NCBI RefSeq assembly: GCF_025989185.1
Contig: NZ_JAPDNT010000009.1
Span: forward strand, 80,300 to 144,299
DNA: 64,000 bases
Source: Limobrevibacterium gyesilva
Lineage (GTDB): Bacteria; Pseudomonadota; Alphaproteobacteria; Acetobacterales; Acetobacteraceae
Reading direction: 5' to 3'
Shown here: positions 35,735-44,212 of the stretch, piece by piece
Position numbering within the stretch: the first letter of the stretch is position 1
How the letters are laid out: every line of letters begins with the position of its first letter
Made by a program: the position numbers and the translations under genes
Notes under the pieces: generated by a model
The model's database searches: none
What the model saw: only the letters and a program-made list of their open reading frames with translations
What the model was told of the DNA's origin: nothing

Positions 35735-36417
35735 CGCCCGATCGCCGCGTTCAGCCGCCGCCCCAGGAATTCCGACAGCAGCAGCCCGCCCATCGCCAGC
35801 CCCATGGCCACCAGCGACAGCCGTGCCGCCACCGCCTCGCCATCCGGCGTCTGCAACGCCGCATAGATGGCCAGCGGCAGGGTCTGGGTCTCGCCGGGGA
35901 TGTTGGCGGCAAACGTGATCACGGCGCCGAACTCGCCCAGGCAGGTGGCGTAGGCGACCACGGCGCCGACCAGGATGCCCGGTGCAGCCAGCGGCAACGT
36001 CACGGTGAACAGCCGGTCCAGCCGGCTGGCCCCGAGCGTGCGCGCGGCCTGTTCCAACCCCGGATCCACGGCTTCCAGCGCCAGCCGGACGGACCGGACC
36101 ATGATCGGGAAGGTCATCACCGCGCAGGCCAGGCTGGCCCCCGCCGTGGTAAAGACCAGTCGCACGCCGAACCAGTCATGCAGCACCGCGCCCACAGGGC
36201 CGCGCACACCAAAGACGATCAGCAGCAGCCAACCGGTGACGACGGGCGGCAGCACCAGCGGCAGATGCACCAGCGCGTCCATGAGCGTGCGGCCAGGAAA
36301 GCGGCCGTGCGTCAGCACCCAGGCCGCCAGCACCGCGACGGGCAGGCCGAAGCCCACCGCACGCGCTGCCACGGCCAGCGTCAGCCGTACCGCGTCCCAT
36401 TCCTCCGGCGATAGGAT
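35731..36417 (-). CDS. modB: Molybdate ABC transporter permease with probable ATC start codon
   Basis: The inner-membrane permease has the ModB pattern, including VHLPLVLPPVVTGWLLL, an EAA loop (EQAARTLGASRLDRLFTVTLP) and GEFGAVITFAANIPGETQTLP. No ATG, GTG or TTG opens the frame at the family N-terminus. The first is a GTG at 36372, which would remove the start of helix one. Upstream, ILSPEEWDAVRLTLAV matches the usual ModB beginning MLSPEEW exactly, with ATC (36417) in place of ATG and GGAGG 6 bases before it. The 228-residue length is normal. No modA gene is adjacent. Confidence 0.87.
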   Translation of the reverse strand: MLSPEEWDAVRLTLAVAARAVGFGLPVAVLAAWVLTHGRFPGRTLMDALVHLPLVLPPVVTGWLLLIVFGVRGPVGAVLHDWFGVRLVFTTAGASLACAVMTFPIMVRSVRLALEAVDPGLEQAARTLGASRLDRLFTVTLPLAAPGILVGAVVAYATCLGEFGAVITFAANIPGETQTLPLAIYAALQTPDGEAVAARLSLVAMGLAMGGLLLSEFLGRRLNAAIGR

Positions 36418-36595
36418 CGGCCACCTCCGTCTCGGCCCGCAGCGACCTGTGGCGGGCCGCGAACGTTATAGTGGATTGTGCATATCGAACAACTCGGCCC
36501 CTACGGCGAAGGCTGCCAGGCAATGCTCCCGCATATGGTGGAGACGCTGCTGTAGCCCGGGGGCACTGAAGCGCGGTTGCCGGTCGGTGCGCGAC

Positions 36596-38296
36596 TCAAT
36601 CGTGCAATACGCTGTCGAGCGCTTCGTTCGCCTGCCGCAAGGCAAACGCCACGCGGTTGCGCGCGCGCATCGCGCTCACGGTCTGGAACTGCGCCGCATC
36701 AGACCCTGGCGCGGTCGCGGCCAGGTCGCGCACCGGCTGCAGCGCCGGCCAGGGCGGCTGGGGCAGGGCAGGGTCATGCGCGAACCGGTCGCCACGCGAA
36801 TAGTCCACCGGCACGAGGGCCCGCGACACATGCATGATCGCGCGGTTAATCCGTGCGGTCTCCTCGGGCCCGGCCGCCTCGGCGCGCGCCGCCACGGCCT
36901 CGGCCTTGTCGCGCAGCGCCTCGGCCCCTTGCACCAGCGTCTCCAGCGCGAACCGCCCGCCCAGGGCCGCGCCGATGCCCGCCAGCTCCGCCAGCAGCGC
37001 CCGCGCGTGCGTCGCGTAGTCCAGCGGCAGCACGGCATCGGACAGCAGCTTCCACACCACGTGCACGAACACCTTCGTGTCGCGCACCAGGAACGCCTCG
37101 TCCAGCTTGTCGATCGTGTCTTCCGGCGTGTGCCACCACCAGCCCAGGCTGTTGCGCATCTTCACCGGCCCCGGCGGCTGCTCGCTCAGCGCCCCGAACA
37201 TCGAGGGGATGCCGATCCCGGGAAACGAATCGTCCGAGGAGCGCGACTTGCGCTTGCTCAGGTACTGATGCCCCGTCCGCTCGCGAATGGCCTCCGCCGC
37301 CAGCGGCGTCAGCTCCGAAACCGCGGCTGCGTTCTCCAGCACGGTGGCGCCCATGCCGCCGGTGGAATCGACGTTCACATGGGCCACGCATCGCCGCTCC
37401 AACTCGTCCCAGTGCTCGTCCACATACCAGGTCGAACCGGAATACCGCCCGTGCGAATGCCCGGACCAGAAGCACAGCCGCAGGCCGCGCGCCCACTCGC
37501 CCCGCCTGCTCGCGCATAGCCGTGCCGTCTCCAGCATCGTCGCGTTGGCGGCACCGTTGTCCATCACGCCGAAATACCAGGTGTCGTGATGGCCGGAGAA
37601 CAGAACGAACGGCTCGTCCGCGCCGCCATCCGGCCCGTCCATCTCCGCCACCAGGATCGGCGTCTTGCGCCAGCCCGTATCCACCTCGGCATGCAACACC
37701 ACGCCGGGCTGCTCGCCGCGCGCCAGCCGCTCACGCAGCGCCATCCCGTCCGCATGCGACACCGTGCAGGCCACCGTCGTCGGCATCTCCGCCAATGTCT
37801 CCGCACTCGGGCTGCCCCAGACGGGCGAGATGCACATCTCATGCAGGTGATGATGCGGGCTGATATGCAACTGCCCCGCCGCGCCGGCGAGGGACGCGCG
37901 CCGCGCCACCGCCGGATTGGCGATCCCCTCGGCCAGCACGATGCAGCCGCGCAGGTCGCGCCCGGCGAAATCGGCCGCCGTGCCCTCGCCGACATCCACG
38001 AGCGGCCCTGAGACCCCGCCGGCCGGCGAGGCCTGCGAATGGGAATGCGTGAGCGCCTTCAGCGCCGAGCCGTCCACCGTCACCCGCGCCGGCCCGGGCA
38101 GGCTGATATACGCATCGTGCAGCAGCATCTGTGTGCGGAACCCGTATTCGTCCAGCCGCGCCCGCACATAGCGCAGGCTTTCCATTTCTTCCGCCGTTCC
38201 CGACAGTTTCACCCAGCGGGCGAATTCCCGCAGATGCGCCATCATGGCAGGGGCGCTGACGGACTCGACGAGCGAAACGAGAGTGGGATCGGGCAT
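36596..38296 (-). CDS. M28 family peptidase-like protein with altered active site
   Basis: The 566-residue protein has an M28 aminopeptidase fold with an inserted PA-like domain (about 100-200). Zinc-site elements SGHHDTWYFGVMDNGAAN, NVDSTGG and WWWHTPEDT are present. The segment that normally holds the Glu-Glu pair (catalytic base and zinc ligand) reads FWSGHSHGRYSGSTWYVD, so both acids are missing and histidines stand there instead. The protein may use another metal arrangement or be non-peptidolytic. No signal peptide is visible. It faces away from the M20 gene across about 122 bp. Confidence 0.85.
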   Translation of the reverse strand: MPDPTLVSLVESVSAPAMMAHLREFARWVKLSGTAEEMESLRYVRARLDEYGFRTQMLLHDAYISLPGPARVTVDGSALKALTHSHSQASPAGGVSGPLVDVGEGTAADFAGRDLRGCIVLAEGIANPAVARRASLAGAAGQLHISPHHHLHEMCISPVWGSPSAETLAEMPTTVACTVSHADGMALRERLARGEQPGVVLHAEVDTGWRKTPILVAEMDGPDGGADEPFVLFSGHHDTWYFGVMDNGAANATMLETARLCASRRGEWARGLRLCFWSGHSHGRYSGSTWYVDEHWDELERRCVAHVNVDSTGGMGATVLENAAAVSELTPLAAEAIRERTGHQYLSKRKSRSSDDSFPGIGIPSMFGALSEQPPGPVKMRNSLGWWWHTPEDTIDKLDEAFLVRDTKVFVHVVWKLLSDAVLPLDYATHARALLAELAGIGAALGGRFALETLVQGAEALRDKAEAVAARAEAAGPEETARINRAIMHVSRALVPVDYSRGDRFAHDPALPQPPWPALQPVRDLAATAPGSDAAQFQTVSAMRARNRVAFALRQANEALDSVLHD

Positions 38297-38418
38297 GGGG
38301 TGATGTCCTGCTGTCGGAAGGCGTCAACCGTAACGGCGTCGCACGCGCGGGGAAAGAGGGTGGCCACGACGCCGGAACGCGTCCTACCGTGCACCGATAC
38401 GCGCGAACGGAGAGCCGG

Positions 38419-39555
38419 ATGCCGACATCGAACCTGCCGCCTTTGGACCAGACCGAAATCCTCGAGGGCATCCGCAGCTGGGTGGAAATCGAAAGCCCCA
38501 CCACCGATGCGGCCGCCGTCAACCGCATGGCCGACCAGGTGCAGCAGGACTACGCGGCCATCGGCGCGCGCATCGAGCGCATTCCCGGCCGCGACGGCTT
38601 CGGCGATCACCTTCTGATTACCTCCCCCTGGGGCGGTGACGGCCCGGGCATCCTGGTGCTCAGCCACACCGACACCGTGCACGATATCGGCACCCTGGCC
38701 ACGAAGCTGCCGTTCCGGGTGGAAGGCGACAGCGCCTTCGGTCCCGGCATCTACGACATGAAGGGTGGCGCCCACCTGGCCTTCGCCGCCATGCGCCACC
38801 TCGTGCGCACGGGCCGCGAGACCAGCCTGCCCATCCGCCACCTGCTGCTGTCCGACGAGGAAGTGGGCAGCGGCACCTCTCGCGACATCATCGAGCGCGA
38901 AGCCCGCCGCGCCCGCTATGTGCTGGTTACGGAACCCGCCCGCGAAGGCGGCCGAGTCGTCACCGCGCGCAAAGGCACCGCGCGCTTCGAGATCCATGTC
39001 CGCGGCGTGCCCGCCCATTCCGGCACCCGCCACCAGGACGGCCGCAGCGCCATCAAGGAACTGGCGCGCCAGATCCTCGCCCTCGAAGCGATGACCGACT
39101 ACGCCACCGGCCTCACCGTGAATGTCGGCGTCATCGCCGGCGGCACCCGCGCCAACGTGGTCGCGTCCGAGGCGCATGCCGAGTTCGACATGCGTGTTCC
39201 CAACCCCGAAATCGCTGCCGCCGCCATCGCGCGCGTGCAGGCGCTCAAACCCTACGACCCCGACGTGACGCTGCAGATCACCGGCGGCCTCAACCGTCCC
39301 GGCTACGAGAAATCGGGCGAGATCGCTTCGCTGTTCGAACACGCGAAGGCCATCGCCGCCGGCCTCGGCTTCGAGCTCGCCGACCTCGCCACCGGCGGCG
39401 GCAGCGACGGCAACTTCACCGCTGCGATCGCCCCCACGCTCGACGGCCTGGGTGTGGACGGGAAGGGCGCCCACACCCATGAGGAACAGCTTTACGTCTC
39501 CTCGCTGGTCCCGCGCGCGCAGCTTCTGCTGGGCCTGTTCGAGACGTTGGCGTGA
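38419..39555 (+). CDS. M20 family metallopeptidase, glutamate carboxypeptidase (CPG2)-like
   Basis: The 378-residue enzyme is a two-zinc M20 peptidase. Metal ligands and base are all visible: SHTDTVH, GPGIYDMKGG, SDEEVGSG, TEPA and the late THEEQL histidine. The order and spacing fit CPG2-like carboxypeptidases, which remove C-terminal glutamate from folates or acyl amino acids. There is no signal peptide, so it acts in the cytoplasm. The start at 38419 follows GGAGAG; an in-frame ATG 30 bases upstream is less likely. Confidence 0.9.
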   Translation: MPTSNLPPLDQTEILEGIRSWVEIESPTTDAAAVNRMADQVQQDYAAIGARIERIPGRDGFGDHLLITSPWGGDGPGILVLSHTDTVHDIGTLATKLPFRVEGDSAFGPGIYDMKGGAHLAFAAMRHLVRTGRETSLPIRHLLLSDEEVGSGTSRDIIEREARRARYVLVTEPAREGGRVVTARKGTARFEIHVRGVPAHSGTRHQDGRSAIKELARQILALEAMTDYATGLTVNVGVIAGGTRANVVASEAHAEFDMRVPNPEIAAAAIARVQALKPYDPDVTLQITGGLNRPGYEKSGEIASLFEHAKAIAAGLGFELADLATGGGSDGNFTAAIAPTLDGLGVDGKGAHTHEEQLYVSSLVPRAQLLLGLFETLA

Positions 39556-39589
39556 CCGCCGGTCCGGCTTCCTGTTTCCACGAACAACG

Positions 39590-40867
39590 TTATCGTCCGG
39601 TGGTTCCACCTATGGCGATGGTGCTCTGGTCGCGGCGGGCCGCCTCCGGCACATAAGTCTCCAGCGCGGGATCCGGCAGCATCACCGTACGGCCCAGTTC
39701 GGCGGAGCGGTACAGCGCCATCAGCATCTCGACCACGGCTACGCCATCACGGAACGTTTCCATCGGCGCCTCGCGTCGGCGGAAGCAGTCGGCGAAATGC
39801 CGGTTTTCCAGCGTATAGCCGTAGACGCCCGCTTCGTCCTCCAGCACTGGCATCGAGCCCTGTTCGGCGTTCTGCTTCTCCACCAGGTCCTCGCCGGCGC
39901 GGCCCGACACGGCGCGCGACAGGAACACCTTCAACCCCGTGCCCAGCGAGTTGTATTCCATGGCGTATTCCGGCCCCAGCAGCTCCAGGGTGATCCGCAG
40001 ACCCGGCCCCACATAGGCCCAGGACGTCGTCGCCTCGATCACCACTTCGTTCCCGTCAGGGTCCTCCAGGGTCAGCATGCCCCGCGCGAAATCCTCGGCC
40101 GGCCGGTTCACGTAGTCCACCGCGCCGCCCGACGATTGCCGCAGCTTCTCGGCATAGGCCGGGCGCCGCCATTTCAGCGTCGCGACACTCGCATTGGCGC
40201 TGCGCAGCCGTAGCGCGTCGCGGGTTTCGCCCGGCGCCGTCAGCAGATAGCGCGCGACCTCCACGGAATGGCACATCATGTCCGAAAGCACGCCGCCACC
40301 CTGCTGCCCGGCGTTCCAGAACCACGGCTCATGCGGCCCGCTGTGTTCCTCGGCCGCCCGCGCGATATACGGCCGTCCCGTGTTCGGCACGGCACGGCGC
40401 CAGATGATGTCGTGGCCGCGCTGAACAGCGGTCGAGAACAGCTGGTTCTCCAGATAGCCATGGATCAGGCCGGCATCCTCGGCCAGCCGCAGCATCTCCC
40501 GCGCCTCCGCCAGCGTGCGCGCCAGCGGCTTCTCGCAGGCGATGGCGAACACGCCGGTCTGCCCGGCCCGCCGCGCGGCATGAATGGCCCGCATCGCATC
40601 GAGCCGCACGTGGTTCGGAGTCACCAGCCAGATCGCATCGATCTCGCCGCTCGCCAGCATCGCCTCCAGGCTGTCGAACGCCCGGCACGGCCCGAGGTCC
40701 ATCAGGTTGGCGTCGTCGGCGAAGGCCTGCCGCCGCGCCGGCGTCGGCGCGAACACGCCGGCGACCCGCAGCTTGCGCACGCCCAGCAGCGACTGCAAAT
40801 GGAACCGCGCCATGAACCCCGCGCCCACGAAGCCGACGCGCAGCTCCGCAAGTGGTGTCATCGTCAT
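39590..40867 (-). CDS. Gfo/Idh/MocA family oxidoreductase
   Basis: The 425-residue protein has the N-terminal Rossmann site VGFVGAGFMARFH, the CEKPLART motif with the catalytic lysine, and the DMMCHSVE segment of the C-terminal domain. Members oxidise or reduce sugars and cyclitols with NAD(P). ATG 40867 follows AGGAGG by 7 bases. It is 14 bp after the Ldh-family gene and with it and the dimethylformamidase-like gene forms a three-gene minus-strand operon. Confidence 0.92.
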   Translation of the reverse strand: MTMTPLAELRVGFVGAGFMARFHLQSLLGVRKLRVAGVFAPTPARRQAFADDANLMDLGPCRAFDSLEAMLASGEIDAIWLVTPNHVRLDAMRAIHAARRAGQTGVFAIACEKPLARTLAEAREMLRLAEDAGLIHGYLENQLFSTAVQRGHDIIWRRAVPNTGRPYIARAAEEHSGPHEPWFWNAGQQGGGVLSDMMCHSVEVARYLLTAPGETRDALRLRSANASVATLKWRRPAYAEKLRQSSGGAVDYVNRPAEDFARGMLTLEDPDGNEVVIEATTSWAYVGPGLRITLELLGPEYAMEYNSLGTGLKVFLSRAVSGRAGEDLVEKQNAEQGSMPVLEDEAGVYGYTLENRHFADCFRRREAPMETFRDGVAVVEMLMALYRSAELGRTVMLPDPALETYVPEAARRDQSTIAIGGTTGR

Positions 40868-40881
40868 CGCCCGGCCTCCTG

Positions 40882-41925
40882 TCAGATCGCCACTTGCAAC
40901 CGGGCCGCGGCGTCGCGGATCTGCGCCCAGGTGGTGTCGTCGACCGGAATGCCGTTCGCCATGCGCTCCGCCCGTGCCATCCGCTCCGGTTCGCCCGCCA
41001 CTAGCACCGGCAGATCGGGGTCGGCCGGTGCCGCCGACTTCACCCACCGGATCAGCCCGTCGATCTCGGTCTCCATGTACTCGCGCGTCGACATTCGCGT
41101 GGGATCGATCACGATCGTCAGCATGCCGTTGGCGATGCCCCGATCCGGCGGCGTATTGGTCTGCAACGTGCCGGAGCCGACGATGGCGCCGGCCAGGATC
41201 TCGCAGATCAGCGCAAGGCCCGATCCCTTGTGCTCGCCGAACGGCAGCACCACGCCGCGCGGCTGCGAATAGATCACGCCGGCATCCGTCGTCGGCTGGC
41301 CTTCCGCCGTCAGCAGCGCGCCTTCGACCACCGGCTTGCCTGCGTTGTTCGCCACACGCACCTTGCCCAGGGCGATGCGGCTGGTGGCGAAATCCAGGAT
41401 CACCGGCGCGGTCTGCGCGGTGCCGGGAATGGCGATGCAGACTGGGTTGGTCAGGAACCGCCCCTCACGGCCGCGGAACGGCGCCACCGGCGGCGGGCCG
41501 GAGGCACCGTTGACGAAATGGATCGACACCAGCCCGGCGCGCGCAGCGATCTCGCCATAGGTGCCGACGCGGCCGATATGATGCGAGTTGCGCAATCCGT
41601 GCACCGCCACGCCATGTTTCTGCGCGGCCGCGATCGCCCACGCCATCGCCTGCCGCGCGATCACCTGGCCATAGCCGCCATGCCCGTCCCACACCGCCAT
41701 GTTGTCCGACGACTGCACGATCTCCGGCGCCTGGTTCGCCACCAGCGTGCCGGTCTCCAGGTTGTGGCAATAGGCCACCAGCATGCCCACGCCATGGCTG
41801 TCATGGCCGGACAGGTTCGCCTCGATCAGGTGGTCCGCGACGGTGTCCGCCTCCTCGGGCGCACTGCCGCCGGCACGCAGGATGCGCACCGTCAGCGCGC
41901 GCAGAGACGTATGGTCGATGATCAT
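40882..41925 (-). CDS. Malate/L-lactate dehydrogenase (Ldh2) family oxidoreductase
   Basis: The 347-residue protein is in the Ldh_2 family of NAD(P) dehydrogenases, which act on malate, L-lactate, L-sulfolactate, ureidoglycolate or cyclic imino acids. Diagnostic segments are HDSHGVGML, LRNSHHIGRVGTYGEIA and EHKGSGLALICEILAGA. Start ATG 41925 follows GGGGGA and overlaps the end of the dimethylformamidase-like gene by 4 bp, so translation is probably coupled. Substrate is uncertain. Confidence 0.9.
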   Translation of the reverse strand: MIIDHTSLRALTVRILRAGGSAPEEADTVADHLIEANLSGHDSHGVGMLVAYCHNLETGTLVANQAPEIVQSSDNMAVWDGHGGYGQVIARQAMAWAIAAAQKHGVAVHGLRNSHHIGRVGTYGEIAARAGLVSIHFVNGASGPPPVAPFRGREGRFLTNPVCIAIPGTAQTAPVILDFATSRIALGKVRVANNAGKPVVEGALLTAEGQPTTDAGVIYSQPRGVVLPFGEHKGSGLALICEILAGAIVGSGTLQTNTPPDRGIANGMLTIVIDPTRMSTREYMETEIDGLIRWVKSAAPADPDLPVLVAGEPERMARAERMANGIPVDDTTWAQIRDAAARLQVAI

Positions 41926-44114
41926 GATTCCCCCGAGAAGCGACGTACGACGTTTTCCAGCAGTCTTGAGACGGGCCCGGTGAAGCCTCCGCCATCCGGA
42001 CCCTCCCGCCACAGACTGCCGCAGAAGGTGATGGAGCCGACAGCGAACACCGCGCCGCCGGAGGGCGTGTCGAAATACACGATCTCGCCGCGCATCAACT
42101 CCGCCGGCGGCTCGCCGGTGACGGTGGCGAGATGCGACAGCAGCTCCTCCGGCACGGTCACGAACGAGGCCGGCGGATTCTCAGACCGTGCCAGGATCAC
42201 CGTCTGCGGCGGCGTGCCCAGCACCGGATCGGCGCGATCCAGCTCGAACCCCGCTGCGCCACCGCCCGACAGGCCGTAATCGCCGATGGTGTCGCCGTCG
42301 ACGCCCGCGAACATCCAGGCGAAGGCGGGGTCGAACGAGGCGGGCAGGCGGCGGTAATAGGTCCCCTCGAAGCGCCCCTGGCCCGAGAATCCCACCCCCG
42401 CCAGCATCTGCGGCGGCCGCCGGTTGCGCCGCCACAGCCCGCCGTACTGGCCGTCGATCTGATGATAATACTCGCCCGGCTCGGCCGCCCAGGCACGGAT
42501 GCCGCCTTCGGCCCGGCGCAGCTCGATCATGTGCGGCCGGTCGCGATCGCGGGCGATCCGCCAGTAGAACCCGTTGCCGCCGAGATAGCACAGCCGGCCG
42601 CCATGCTGCGTATGGGCCTGCAGCGCATCCAGCGTGTTCGCCGTGTGGTATTCCGGATGCGATCCGGTCAGCACCACCCGATACGGCGCCAGCAGCGCCG
42701 GGCCCTCGTCATCCAGATCCTCGTCGGTGATCACGTCGAAGGCGATTCCCTTCGCCTCCATCCAGGCCAGCAGATGCGTGTCCGCCGGATAGTGCCGCAG
42801 CCCCGAGCCGCGCGGATCGTTGAACGTCATGAACCCCGGCCGCATCGTCAGCACCGGCCGCCGGCGCGACGAAAATGCGATGCCGCTGTTGTCGCTGTGC
42901 CGGTTGTAGGTGGACCGGCCATAGATCGGATACTGATCGGGATTGTGCGGATACGCACCCCATGCCTGCGCCCGCTCCAGATACGCGGCGTCGGCATTGC
43001 CGCGCGCATGGTTGGCATAGGCCTGGTAGGTGAACGTCGATGCCAGGAACGCTACCTTCGCGAACGGACCGGCCCGCCTGGGCAGCACGTAGAGCGGCAG
43101 CCAGTCCTCGCCGCCGGCGCAGGACAGGTGCAGCGCATAGGCGCCGCTGGGCAGGTCGTCCGGCACCGTCCAGTCGAAATCCGCCTCCCAGCCGCAATCG
43201 TCGAGGTCGTCGTCGTGGAAATGGATCGCGGCATAGTCGCGCGGCGCGTGCCGCCAGCACATCTCCCGCCCGCTCCAGCGGGCCCCGACCACGGCGCGCG
43301 TCGGCAGGTTCACCAGCCGCCCGTGGCAGCCTTGCGGCCCGGTGTCGGTCACGCTCTGGCTGCCGATACCGTCCGCGAAGTCCCAGGCCGCCAGCGCGCC
43401 GCCATCCGGCATGACAAGCGCCTCCGGCCACGTGGCGTGAAACCCGGGGATAATCGCCGGATCCTCGATCTTGCCGGTGAAATGCCCGCGCGGCTCCACG
43501 GCATGCTCGGCCGCGAACAGCACAACGCCGCCGGACGGCAGCGAAATGCCCGGCGCGTCCGCCGGCACGGCCACCGCCGCGTCATCGCCCAGCGCCCGCT
43601 GCCCGACGACCACCCGCCCTGTCGCCGGATCGGCCGACAGCCACAGCCGGTACCAGCGGCGTGGCTGCAGCGGCACGGCCGTCTCCACGCGCACCGCTCC
43701 ACCCGGCCAGGCGAGGGACGCACATGCGCCCGCCGCACCCACCGCCAAGGCGACCGCCGCGCCACCGCCTTCTTCGGCCAGGACGGTGCCGCCCGACTGG
43801 GGGATCGCGGTCCAGACCAGCGCCGTCCAGGTGCACGCCGCACCCGCCGCCCGCACCGGCCCATGGTCGACAATGCCGTGCGATCCCAACCGGATAGCCT
43901 GCCGGCGCCCCTGCAGTTCGCGGGCAAAGACGTGCGAGAGATCGGCAAGCCGCAGCCCCGGCCCGGCCGGGTTCGCGTCGCCGCCGATGACGCGCACCAG
44001 CCGCGCCCGATAGGCGCCAGGGTCGCGCAGGCTGACATGCGCGGAAAAGCGTTCGCCTGGCCGGTGGGAGAAGCGGTCGAGATAGCCGGTGATCGGGAGT
44101 TCCTGGTTTTTCAT
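41922..44114 (-). CDS. N,N-dimethylformamidase large-subunit-like protein
   Basis: The 730-residue protein resembles the large (beta) subunit of N,N-dimethylformamidase, an iron amidohydrolase that splits dimethylformamide to dimethylamine and formate. A lectin-like N-terminal half (1-330) is followed by a Rossmann-type amidohydrolase half. STFTYQAYANH, YGRSTYNRHSDNSG and LTGSHPEYHT carry tyrosines and a glutamate of the kind that hold the iron in characterised DMFase. The small DMFase subunit is not encoded beside it, so it may act alone or on another amide. Dimethylamine-type products would connect to sarcosine oxidase only loosely. Confidence 0.85.
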   Translation of the reverse strand: MKNQELPITGYLDRFSHRPGERFSAHVSLRDPGAYRARLVRVIGGDANPAGPGLRLADLSHVFARELQGRRQAIRLGSHGIVDHGPVRAAGAACTWTALVWTAIPQSGGTVLAEEGGGAAVALAVGAAGACASLAWPGGAVRVETAVPLQPRRWYRLWLSADPATGRVVVGQRALGDDAAVAVPADAPGISLPSGGVVLFAAEHAVEPRGHFTGKIEDPAIIPGFHATWPEALVMPDGGALAAWDFADGIGSQSVTDTGPQGCHGRLVNLPTRAVVGARWSGREMCWRHAPRDYAAIHFHDDDLDDCGWEADFDWTVPDDLPSGAYALHLSCAGGEDWLPLYVLPRRAGPFAKVAFLASTFTYQAYANHARGNADAAYLERAQAWGAYPHNPDQYPIYGRSTYNRHSDNSGIAFSSRRRPVLTMRPGFMTFNDPRGSGLRHYPADTHLLAWMEAKGIAFDVITDEDLDDEGPALLAPYRVVLTGSHPEYHTANTLDALQAHTQHGGRLCYLGGNGFYWRIARDRDRPHMIELRRAEGGIRAWAAEPGEYYHQIDGQYGGLWRRNRRPPQMLAGVGFSGQGRFEGTYYRRLPASFDPAFAWMFAGVDGDTIGDYGLSGGGAAGFELDRADPVLGTPPQTVILARSENPPASFVTVPEELLSHLATVTGEPPAELMRGEIVYFDTPSGGAVFAVGSITFCGSLWREGPDGGGFTGPVSRLLENVVRRFSGES

Positions 44115-44212
44115 TCATTCATTCCGGGGTCTGGCTTGACGGCACTACCAACCGTCCACGAAGATTTGGATCTCGACGCCTTGCTGCGTCGCAACATCCG
44201 GGAGACACGTCG

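Noticed and set aside
44136..44166. TTGACG promoter-like box before the dipeptide importer operon
   Set aside because: The -35 match is fair but no convincing -10 box lies at the right distance, so it is mentioned only with the first gene.
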